Assembly (NCBI GenBank): GCA_963965975.1
Contig: OZ014411.1
Location: forward strand, 4,697,001 to 4,761,000
Direction: 5' to 3'
DNA length: 64,000 bases
Origin: Xestospongia bergquistia
Taxonomy: Eukaryota; Porifera; Demospongiae; Haplosclerida; Petrosiidae
Under the pieces are notes generated by a model that searched no databases, was not told the origin of the DNA, and saw nothing but the letters and a program-made list of their open reading frames with translations. Shown here piece after piece: positions 35,608 through 45,972 of this stretch; position 1 is the first letter of the stretch; every line of letters starts with the position of its first letter. Position numbers and translations under genes: made by a program.

Positions 35608-37543
35608 ATACCTTCTAGACATGATTATAGAATCCTCTCTATGTTCTAATTATTACTTGCTTAAAGGGAGATTCTCTTTGGGTGGGTACACTGTTAAAAT
35701 AAATTGGTTGTTTACTGATTCATAACCACTTGGGTTGTATGGATGCCCACATTGAATACATATAGAATTAACAGCATACATTATTTGATAACTAATTACT
35801 ATGGAACAGTACATTTTGTGTACTTAAACAAATTTTCTCATACATCTAGCATGTAAGGATGTCCTGTTTCATAGTTTGCAGCCCTCACAAACATGTAAAG
35901 ACCCACCATATAGATGCACGAGCTAGTATCCATGAAAATTATTTTTTCTAACTAATGAGATATTAAACAGAATCTTCATTGCTCTGAGAACCAACTGCAT
36001 ATGGCTTTCAATTAGTATATCATTATAAAAATTGATTGGTTGATTTAACCAATATATTGTTATACAGGTGGCAATTGCAAACATATATTTTTGTAGAAAA
36101 AGTAAGTATAATACTGTTTTTATTACTAATGTACTGCTACTACTGCTTATATATATAGTTACATAAACAATATTACATAGTACATTAGTATCCAAAACAG
36201 TGTTATGTTTATAATGTTTATAACCAACATTGTGTTAGTTAAATCAACCAATCAATTATTACATAAATTTTAGTAATCGATTTTTTACAGTGTACCTATA
36301 ATGTATTAAATTGCTAGTTATTCTTTATCAAAATATACCAAATTTCTTTGAAAAATAGAGGCTCGAGACCTATTGATCATGCTTTTTCACATCTAGCTAT
36401 GTGTACTCATGTTGTTCTTATTCTTCATTCTTCAAAATGTCCAAGTGCAAGTCTTTGTTTCCTTCAAGCTGACAGCAGTTGACTGTTTAAAGAAATATCC
36501 TAGCAGATTCCAGTGAGAGAGTTCAATGTACATGTGAGCATTGTTAGATTAATGATTGTTATATATTAGAATAAAGGCCTCTCTCATTTAGAGCCTGATA
36601 AAAAATCTTATAAAGAAACAAAGGCTCAACTCTTCCGTTTGACAAATATAATTTTGTTACTGACAAAATGAATCCCCAATAGCTACTGCTAGTTTAAAAA
36701 GCACAAACAGAGTAGAAAAACAAAAATAATAACAATAAAACAATATAGTATAAAAAGTAATGGATAAAGTATGATTAATAATATAAGATGAAGATAAAAA
36801 TTGATGATTAATGATATCTGATACGTTTTAGTGTGATAAGTGATAGAAGGTGGATGACTAGTACATAAGCATATTTGCTTTAGATTTAAAAGTGATTAGA
36901 GATAAGCTGCTAGATATATTTCACATGATAAAGAAGTGAATTCCACAGAGAGAGAACCGAAGAAACAAATGAGTTTTGTGAAGCAGATGGGAAAGAAAAA
37001 AGGATGATAAAGGGGTGAGAGGATCTAAGTGATGAGAAGCATGACAAGTCAACAATTTTGTCTGATGTCATTATATTTGAATTAGAGTATGGTATAAGAA
37101 GACTGAGTCAACAGATTGTCTGGTACCATACATTAATGTGATAATATTGGCAGATCTCTCTACATCAAATATATATTTTGATAATTCATTGGTAGTCTTT
37201 TAAAAATTAATCTTATAATAAACAATTACTATTATACAAAAATTCATTGCACCATGAAGCTTTGTAAGAAATTTAAGACCATATTTTTGCTATACGTCTA
37301 CATGTATATATTGCAAACAAGGAAGAAGGCCTCTAACTGAAGCATGCTTAGCAGGAGAAATTCTTCAAAAAATGCAGTGTGTTAAAATCTTGTATATAAT
37401 GTACCGGTAGTTTAACTATATGCACATATGCACATCATCTGTTTAGTTACAGTGCATAAACAAATTTTGATTCCCTACATTATTGAAACACTACCATGCT
37501 TACTGTAAAGTTTATCAATATCTACTTAATAAATCACTGTTCA
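35608..37543. repeat. Left arm of a large inverted repeat
   Basis: About 1.94 kb present in inverted orientation at 45973-47938. Landmarks: attacttgcttaaagggagattctctttggg here and its complement at about 47855; accatgcttactgtaaagtttatca (37495) and its complement near 46005. The arms are clearly similar but not identical. The arm contains a MITE (35685-36298). Confidence 0.9.
35685..36298. mobile_element. MITE with CACTGT terminal repeats (copy in left arm)
   Basis: The left terminus tacactgttaaaataaattggttg and the inverted right terminus aatcgattttttacagtgta are TA-flanked (TA CACTG..CAGTG TA), as in Tc1/mariner-type MITEs. Subterminal ggttgatttaacc motifs recur. Related copies are at 47209-47844 and 50210-50790. 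No transposase is seen. Confidence 0.7.
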
Positions 37544-37754
37544 TTGTAATTGTAGTGACATTTTGTGCATTAACTATTATATTAATTTTATTATAATTAA
37601 TTATACTTAATTATATTATATTATTATTATTAATTAATTACACTTAACTATTATAATTATTGTGACAGTGTAGTTTAAATTTAATTGTCTTCATAAATGA
37701 TTGAACCTAAACTTACCATCATGATGTCTTAACATTATCAGTCTAGCTAATCTC

Positions 37755-37812
37755 ATCCCCAGATGCCCACTCGCTAATACAGAAAGGGCATTAGCGAGTG
37801 GGTGCCTGGGAA
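37755..37812. repeat. GC-rich perfect-arm hairpin, related to 2379-2447
   Basis: atgcccactcgctaat (left) pairs with attagcgagtgggtgc (right), extended by cccc / tggg ends, with a short loop acagaaagggc. It shares the gcgagtggg core and cccag ends with the element upstream of copy B. Confidence 0.8.
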
Positions 37813-37868
37813 CAAAACTTAAGTTTAACCTCCAGAAATATATTAGTTTATTAATACTTTAATTATAG

Positions 37869-37962
37869 GGTTTTAATACTGGCTTGTCTTGTGGCAAAAT
37901 GGAATGAAAAGGATTGGCCTTATTATAGATCTTACAAACACATTACGATATTATGATGGAAA
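37869..37962 (+). pseudogene. Isolated exon resembling an mRNA-capping / DUSP11-type phosphatase
   Basis: Between a plausible acceptor (tttaattatag, ending 37868) and donor (aaaGTATGT, 37963) one frame reads in part RIGLIIDLTNTLRYYDGK. This resembles the N-terminal part of RNA 5'-triphosphatase domains (mRNA-capping enzyme, DUSP11), where a GLI.DLTNT.R(F/Y)Y motif is conserved. A TAA lies in frame just before it (F*YW), and no catalytic Cys-x5-Arg exon is found nearby. It is most likely a gene fragment carried in by duplication. Confidence 0.45.
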
Positions 37963-38059
37963 AGTATGTAATACTCAGTTATTATAGTTACCATATGCAG
38001 CCACACCTTTCACTTATAGCAGTAGTTACTGCATTGTTTCCCTAATTTTATTTCAGACT

Positions 38060-39100
38060 TTTGAAGATGTGGTGTGTGCTACTATAAAATTAAATGCCCC
38101 AGTCAAGAAATACCTCCAGATTATGTCTACTAAGAATGAGTTATTATTAGAATTATAGTCAGTTAGTAATAATATTGGGTATGGCTATCTCACTGCAAGC
38201 TCAGCATATAATATACCCTACTCAGATAAGTATATCTGAAATAATAATGTATGCAATAATTTGTAGTGAAGAAACTTGGAAGAAAGCATTGAAATCTCTG
38301 GAGGAGAAGTACCAATTAAAATGTCACTTAATAAATTGAAGACTATATTATACTCAGAAGATGTTACCTCTTTTTTGACACAATTATGTGAATACCGACC
38401 AGTTTATACTTGCTTTTGAACCCATTATGAAGAGTGCACTTCATCCTTTGTCACCCAAGTCCATTGTTTAACTCAACAGATTGATCCAAACACGCCTTTT
38501 ACTGATATTATCTGGAAGATTTTAACTGGTCTGGCTGAAGAAAATGTCCTCTTTGCTATTGCTCAAGACTCTTTGACTGTTCGTCGAGTTTTGGGAGAAA
38601 CTCCTGTTGATTTGTCTAAATATAAATCAGGTTCTTGGTATTCAGAGGGTGAAGCATGTGTTATGTATCATAAAGATATTCACAAAACATCAGCTTGTAA
38701 AGAAACATGCCCAAGAGATACAACGCCAGTGCTTGTGAAAGAGTTAAGTTGTAATCGAGATGTTGAAAAGGGTGTTGGTGTGGATATGATGGTAACTAGT
38801 GGACATGCAACAGAGAAAGATTGGAATATTCGATACTCGTATCATAATAGTCGCTTTATCTGTCAGTCCAGTAATATGGTGGGCAAGGCTATGGATGGCT
38901 CTACCCATCCAATAACATTTGATGGCAAGCTCAAGATTCTTAGTGCAGCTGGTAATTGTCTAGTGGATAATATTTGCAAGAGAAACTGTATGGTATTGAC
39001 ATGGATGCATTCAGTGGGTGTGGTCCGAATGACGGGCTATTTAGTGCCGACATGGCTTGGTTTTGGTATATCACAGACTATATGTATGTGTAGCTTCTGA
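38060..39100 (+). pseudogene. Decayed multi-exon gene, family not recognised
   Basis: After an acceptor at about 38056 a frame reads FEDVVCATIKLNAPVKKYLQ and stops at about 38157. Further pieces follow at 38330-38470 (EDVTSFLTQLCEY, FILAFEPIMKSALHPL) with frameshifts. The longest open part is about 38460-39100 (DPNTPFTDIIWKILTGLAEE, then HNSRFICQSSNMVGKAMDG). Nothing is diagnostic of a known domain. The 3' end runs into the dispersed repeat that is also found at 60320. It looks like a broken host gene or element. Confidence 0.45.
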
Positions 39101-39845
39101 GAAAGTATATACAGGTGTATCCCTTCTCGACCACTATATATCAACTAATTATAAGGATTTATCAAAAACAGTTGGAAATGGTTTTTAAGCTAAAGTATTG
39201 TTTTTATGCATTACAAGTTTGATATTTTTAAGTCTTTGGGGAGGATCAAATTTGAGGTACAGGCCTATTGCAGATAATAACTTGACCACTATGTCAACTG
39301 TATTTGTGATAAGAGTAAAAATCGTTTAGCTTGTAAAAGGTTATCTGACAATTATTAATGTGCATTTATAGAAAGCCATTTACTATACATATGTTTTAGG
39401 TTTAAGTAGGAGAAAAAAAATTGCTACTTTTGAACTGCACGCACAAATGATATTAATAAATCAATATGAATAAATTATTGTGCACATCATAAAAATAGCC
39501 ACTCTGGTCTCCTCTGCAAATTTACATATTTTTTTGAAGGAGAATTGAAAAGATGCTTTCTTATAGTTCTCATAAAGATATTGCTGATCACATTCTATTT
39601 CATTAAGGGAATGACTGAATAGATAACCAAATAAATTTTAAAGACCTAAATTTGGACATTCAAGCAAACTCTAACCTCTTACATATATTCACACACACAC
39701 ACATATATATTGAATAGTTAATTATTCAATAACCACAAAATTATGATAATTAAACACATGGTAAAGCATATGTTTGATTTTGCCCCACATAAGGTGAATG
39801 ATCCTATATAATCCATGTTTAGATATACTACAATAATCCACTAAT
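39050..39845 (+). repeat. Dispersed copy of the 1.1-kb terminal repeat
   Basis: Matches 60338-61150: tttggtata..cagactatatgtatgtgtagcttctgagaaag, the ggggaggatcaaa..gaggtacaggcc segment (39238), and ccacaaaattatgataattaaacac (39731). The copy is more diverged than those at the window end. Confidence 0.85.
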
Positions 39846-40790
39846 ATACATACCTGTGTTGTTAGTAGTAATGGTATAGGATCTACCAAACAGTACAACT
39901 CATTATATGAGTTTGCTCTCACAAGTACTATAAGGATTGTCTGGACAAACCAGAATGTTCAACGTGGGATTTCTAGTTATAATATTGTGATCATACATTA
40001 GTTATTAGTCATGTCTATACGTATAGTTCTTTCATCTCTGTTAACTCCTGTTAGTACTCAGTTGTGCCTCAGATGTACCCCTACAGTACTCGATTCCCTT
40101 ATCACAGTGGAACATGAGGGTCAACCCCTACTATCTAATGGCAGTAATAATACTACTATATTAATTGACTTCATTTATAACACTTACTAGTGTTCAACTT
40201 AACCAGTGTGGTAACTATACACTTACTGTTAGTAATGATGCTGCATCAAGCCATCAACTACCACTAGTTATATATTAGATGGACTATGTATGTAAACATT
40301 TAATAATACAGTAAACTTTAAGTATTGTGTCTGTATTAACAGATGTTCCTACTGGTACAAGAGATAGGAGATCTCAACTAGTACTATCTGGAAATCCAGT
40401 GACTTTGATAACATTTAATGATATAGAAGGTAATATTGTTCCTAATGTGACTTGGACTAGTTAAGATAATACATACATAACTCCTGGTGGTCATTTTAAT
40501 ACATCAGTAGATGGACAGATTACAATAACTAATGTTACCGATGAAGATAATGGTACATATACCTGTATTGCTAGTAATGGTATAAGATCAGGTCTCTATC
40601 ATGGTACAATTCATTATAGGTATATACATAATATCATTATTGTTGTCATAAATTATGATGCTCTCTCTTGTCAACAATACCTGGTCCTCCTCTTAATGTG
40701 TGAGAGATGAGAGTCACTGAAACAACTGTCAAACTAACATGGTCACCTCCTAGTGAACTCAGTACTCCAACTGTTAATTATCATGTTGTC
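39835..40790 (+). pseudogene. Ig / fibronectin-III receptor-like gene fragment
   Basis: Pieces in order: an Ig end (TYxCVVSSNGIGST in shifted frames, about 39840-39880), a second Ig unit (SCASDVPLQY.. to NQCGNYTLTVSNDAASS, 40050-40250), and a third Ig unit in an exon after the acceptor at about 40340 (GNPVTLITFNDIEGN, VTWTS, DGQITITNVTDEDNGTYTC). That last unit is broken by a TAA after VTWTS (40464). An FN3 start follows (PGPPLNV stop, TETTVKLTWSPPSE, 40680-40765). The Cys..Trp..D.G.Y.C pattern is typical of Ig domains and the PP.W pattern of FN3. No signal peptide or membrane segment is left. Confidence 0.75.
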
Positions 40791-40819
40791 AGTAATTATT
40801 CTTTAAATGAAATTTTTAA

Positions 40820-43590
40820 AAATGAAGTTACAATAATGATTGATTAGTGAGAATTGAATTTCTGGCGTGAGCAGGAACAGAGATAGAGAAGTTAGAGAAG
40901 GTTGTGATATTAGAACATTATGACAAGGAGCAAAGAAAGTGGTAAACACATGGTTTGTTATTGTTGAATTTAGTTAGAAAATGAAATCAAAAGTAATTGT
41001 TTGGTTGCATGAAAATTCCATGTACTGATAGATTCATAAGTCAATAGATGAAAAATCATTCCACGAGAATTGAAGACTTCTAGAATAAAAGTGATTGATA
41101 AGTTTGTCAAATTTGGTTGATCAGGTAGAGCCTGTAGTGAAGGATAAATTTGTGTTTTTCGAACAATGAATCTAATCTAGATGCTAGTGACTTGATGTAA
41201 TATCTTGAGTTTTAAAGTACATCATCAAAAGCATAACATTAAGTGATATAAATTGTTCTTGTTTATCAGATAAGAAATCCAAGAGGAAGAACTTGTTGTA
41301 CAGCACTGAATTTGCTCCAGGATTATAATAGCTTTGATGATGTGGACACATTAATGGTCTCTTGTTTAATGGATTATATATATAATATTATAGTTGTTGA
41401 TTGTATATAAGTAGTCCTTGTAGGATCTTTTGTTAGAGACTTAGACACTCGTCCCCAGACTAACACGCTCTCTTTTTGCTCGGGGACATGACGTCTGCAT
41501 GACCAATTTGCTATATATGGAATTATAATTAGAATCCATATTACTATGACCACACCTGTTCCTGTTTATGGTTGCAGTGTAAAATGGGAGCTAGTACTAG
41601 TGCTAGTAGAAAGAGAAAAGATCTAACTGAAGAATTCGAAGATCCATACAGTTATTATGAAAAAAAAGATCTAACTGAAAAGTTTGAAGATCCATACAGT
41701 TATTATGAACTTGATGAAACTTATTATGATTTTGAGTCTTTTGCTAACCCTTGCTCTCTTCACCTCCAATGTCTTCTATTCATAGTGGGTCATTTAGATC
41801 AGTTTCCAGTGACTATACTAGCATTACTTCCTACTACTTTGCGTCGTGAGCTTCTTCTATTGTTACCAGCAGTGGATGTGTGTAAGTTAGAGGAAACACC
41901 AGTCGTTACTGATCTACCAATGGAGGAAATATGGGAAACACTTTATAAAAGTAACGTTGACAGTAATCATGAAAATATAGTAGCCAGGCCCAATAAAGAT
42001 GTGTACTTCCAAAAGGTACTATCAAGCTTGGACAGTAGACCAAAAAATGAGTTTCTTAAAACACCTCGTTCACGCCTCGAGCTCCCTCATCGGTTAATTT
42101 TAGATCTTCTTCATGGTATAAATGATAAACAGCTTACAGAATGTTTTAAAAATAGTAAGATAAGGGGTAGTTTTCACAATTTACTTCGATGCCCTCTTCG
42201 TCGCTCACCCTACAGTCCTACACGTTATTACCATCACTTTACTGATCCATGCTATGCAGACCATTTATTTAAAATGCCTGAATTGATCAAAGTGCTAGTT
42301 GATGAGTGCCACATTTCCTTTCGGTCATTGGAGATTAATGAGAAATTTTATAGTGCACCTTGTTATTGGGAAATAGAATCGTTTGAAGCACCTTATTCAA
42401 CTTATCTAAAAAGGTTGTTTGGCTCAATCGAAATTCTTAATTTGTACTCGAATAGGGAAAACTATTACGGCCATACTAAGCACATTTTAGATGACATTAA
42501 TTCTATTCTTGATTTCATAATGAATTGAAGAAGCTTACAGTTTCATTTAGTAATTTTTCCGACTTGGGACATTTGTTTGAAAAGCCATGTTTTAGAGAGC
42601 TTAATATTCAACACACTGGTCTGTCATTTGACGAACTTTGTGATATTGTATATCGTTTTCTCACTTCTCCATATCCTGTTACCTTATGTCTTAAGGATGT
42701 TAATTGCTTCAGTCATTCGAGCTCTACATCACTATCACTACCTGTCCAGCAAAATGGTAATGATTATTCAAAATGTCTTAAATTAGAATTTGTCAATTTA
42801 CCATTTCAGTTTCTACCTCCTATTCCTCATCTTAAAAAGCTTGTTTTAGTATCAAACAGGTGGCAGATGTTTACTAAACTTGAGACTATCCAAGCAGAAG
42901 TAGTTGATTTGACAACTTTTATATCTACAGAGGAAGTTGATGGTTTGTGTAAACTGTTTGACATTGTAACTACAAAAGAATGGCAGTTATATATACAGTT
43001 TGAGAATAATTTGAATTCTCGTTTGAAAGACTTGATTGATGCCATTTCTAAACTTCATAATATTAGTCAATTAAGGTTTTCTTTTAACCGTTTCTTTACT
43101 CCACGAGAATTGATTTATGATGTTATTTTTAATCGTCTTCATGAACATCTTTCTCGAATGAAGATCGAATTTCGTGATTGTTACTTTGATGACACTAGTA
43201 TAAAAGAAATGTACGATAGTTGGAAAAAATGTGGTGCAATAAAAATGAAGAAGTTGTTTTTTACTGGACGCTTGGGATATACACGCAACTCTGACTATTT
43301 TTTGTCTGAAATGCAGACTTTGATTTAACAGATAATTTTTGTTATTGTTTGATATTGTTTAATTTAGCAAACAAACAATTTAAAAGCTAGCAGGTAAAAA
43401 ATTTATTTACATATTTTCACTAGTTGCATATATACATATACATGTACTTAGTTTCTGAATTTATGAGTGACACAAATTAATGTATATACACATAATAATA
43501 ATGTAATTGTATGTAAACTCAAAATTTATTAATAATTAATAAAGTATCAATAATGTAACAATTAAGTCCACATCTAACATTGCCTTGCTG
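40820..43590 (+). repeat. Segmental duplication, second copy (F-box/LRR block)
   Basis: Direct duplicate of 32115-34876, inserted immediately after the Ig/FN3 remnant. The break near 40820 joins FN3-derived sequence to block sequence. Confidence 0.9.
41584..43328 (+). pseudogene. F-box/LRR-like protein, copy 2 (1-nt frameshift)
   Basis: Near-identical paralogue of 32887-34593. ATG 41584 starts a protein whose N-terminus carries an extra tandem copy of a 17-residue unit (KDLTEEFEDPYSYYE / KKDLTEKFEDPYSYYE). The frame breaks near 42513, where copy 1 has gattttcat and this copy gatttcat (one T fewer), giving a stop at 42528. The remaining 267 codons stay open in the next frame to TAA 43328. Because the rest is undamaged, either the mutation is very recent or the base was lost in sequencing or assembly. 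If the base is restored the product is about 580 residues. Confidence 0.8.
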
Positions 43591-43950
43591 TAACCCGAGG
43601 ACTCGAAGAATTGCTAAACCATCTATTTGTACAACTGACAACCGACCCAATGACAATAATAATAACTATAACAACTGTAGCAAATAAGACAACTATGACA
43701 ACTGACAAAATACTAAAAGCATGCGGAATTTATATGAATACATGATGTAATAATACACAATAATGAATATATATTAATACATATAGGTTCAAGTTACCTA
43801 GTATATCACAAACAATACATTACTGATACTATTCAACTGATTATAGGTAGTTGGTATATATCCTTAATTATTTATGGCACTTGTAGAAAGACATTGCATA
43901 AATGTTTATTGGTTATGAAAAATGTAACTGACATATTTGTTATTTCACAG

Positions 43951-44703
43951 ACTCTAGCTGAAAAGATTAAAGCATCAAATGATCAACTGTCAAAGTTAAT
44001 GTCTGTGCTACCTCCCGGCTATCTCAGAATATTGGATCTTCCATCAACACCTGTACAAGTGCAGTCATCTAGACATTCTAACATTCAGATAACTGGATCC
44101 AATATTAGTAATACTTATTATAGTTCCAGAAGGAAAGATGCTACTCCTCAAATGTCAGCGGCTCAGATGCAACAGTTCACTATACATGCTCAAAGAAAAA
44201 GAGAGCAAGCTGTACTAAACCAAAAAGAAGAGGAAAAGCTAAAACTTCTAGAACAGCAAAGAAAAAGATAAGACATGTTAGCAGACCAAGCATTACAAGA
44301 GTTGGAGAAAGCAGAGAAGGAGAGAGTTAAGAAACAAAGTGCTCATAAACCTGACCCAATTTCCCAACCTGCACCCACTAGTTCTAATGTGGCAGGAATA
44401 CAATCTCAAAGTAATACGTTGGCCAAATGCTGGGAGGAGCACCTAAAGTGATTGAGAAATCCAAAGACATCCCTGACAATGAACTTTTGCAGAATATTGA
44501 CCAAGAAATCCAGTATTATGCTAATCAAGCTCATGATATGACAAAACGTCCTACTACTGCTGAAGTAGATGTAGATGATCACAGTACAGCCATTATCTTA
44601 TGATTCTAACCTTGTATGTCATAAATGTGGTAAACGATATCATATTGGAGAGATACAAAAGTTTAAACATCACATTAAAGAGTCTTGTCCTCACAAGACG
44701 TAA
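43951..44703 (+). pseudogene. Orphan last exon (linker plus zinc finger), copy E
   Basis: The acceptor and preceding 150 bp of intron match copy C (24,460-24,617). The frame starts TLAEKIKASNDQLSKLMSVL and stops at TAA 44271 (KR stop, where copy C reads KRRDM). It then continues with further frameshifts through the linker (about 44415) to an intact-looking finger CHKCGKRYHIGEIQ..HHIKESC and TAA 44703. No kinase or coiled-coil exons precede it, since the F-box/LRR block lies directly upstream. Dead fragment from duplication of the copy C 3' end. Confidence 0.9.
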
Positions 44704-44766
44704 CATACCTTCTTACGTTATAGCTATGCTTTGTGTGTAATATGTATTAATCATTTATGAGATAAT

Positions 44767-45300
44767 AGTGGAGATATCTCCTGTGAACTGTTACACAATC
44801 ATTACTGATAACATGTTATTGACTGAATGTTTACAAACTTAAGTATAAGATCTTGGTGTTGTTTGCATTATTTAAAAGGCAGCAGTATAGGCAAGTTATC
44901 AATTGATCCCAATTGATCCACATGCCTTGAGCTTTGTCAATAAACCCAGTTATAAAAGACAGTACACTTGATACCTTTTCTCTGTGTCACTTAATGTTTT
45001 CCTTAATTATTCTCCTAATTAGATACATGTACATCCCTTCCCTTTAGGAAGTAGTTGCAATTGCTTCCTACTATGCAGGATCAGATATTGAAACATCGTG
45101 AATAGATTGTGTTCAGTGAAGTGTCTGGCTCTTATAATTTTGTAAAGTAGGCAATCATGATAAGGAGAGTGTATTATACTGTCTTAGGAGAGTGTATTAT
45201 ACTGTGAACTATTCCACATAAGGCCTATGTTGGTAAACAAAATAAGAGAGTGTGCGGATAAAAGTTGAACATTAAAGTTGCACATCTAAAAATAATGTTT
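44767..45300 (+). pseudogene. Ancient kinase-domain relic 4
   Basis: From gagatatctcctgtg onward this closely follows 27,617-28,170 (relic 3), including ggcagcagtataggcaagttatcaa and cctatgttggtaaacaaaa. A short internal tandem repeat (aggagagtgtattatactgt twice at 45160-45200) is unique to it. It is joined abruptly to the 3' flank of copy E at about 44767. Confidence 0.75.
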
Positions 45301-45972
45301 TGTTGATTAAAATAGTAGCACTTGTGCCGAGTTCATGTCATGCTTCTCATGCGTGTGACCATAGAATGTATTCATAGGCATATTTAGACCCAGGCCAGCA
45401 CGGGCTTTGCCCAGGGTAAACTTGCTCAGACCAAAATTAATTACATTTTTTCAAAAAATAAATTCATTGCTTTAACCAAAATAAAATTCATAGTACAGTT
45501 GTATGCATTAAATATATTCTCTTGATATATTACTTTGTAATGATACTGTTGTGTTATTGTAGATATCATAGCTATATGCAAGCTATTTTTGTATGCACAA
45601 AGACATAGTTATTGTACTTTTTTGATAGTACATCAAGAAGTAGTATATGATCTTGATATTGATTGTTTTGTAAGTTATATTTACTAATAATATTAATTTT
45701 ATTTACAATGTGCAGTTAGTTCTCTTAAAGATGTTAATTTAAAATTTCTGAACAACAAACTGACATAATGACATAATAATGATTATCTTCCCTGTTAGTG
45801 TTAATCTAATGCTAGAATGTGCCAGACATATAGTCACAATGATTTATCCTTTATTTGGTAATATTCCAATTATCATTCCAATAAGCATTAGCAATGACAA
45901 TAATTAGGATATCAATAGAAACTTATTTTGTTCTTAATATAACAAATATAAGAGTCATTGGTATTTCTTGTA
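45301..45972. other. Intergenic, nothing recognised
   Basis: AT-rich sequence between relic 4 and the right inverted-repeat arm. No frame or repeat is supported. Confidence 0.4.

Noticed and set aside
35923-36195. Minus-strand 90-codon frame, repeated at 47317-47538
   Set aside because: The frame lies inside the MITE and inverted-repeat arms, is AT-rich and hydrophobic by composition, and differs in length between arms. The duplication explains its recurrence.
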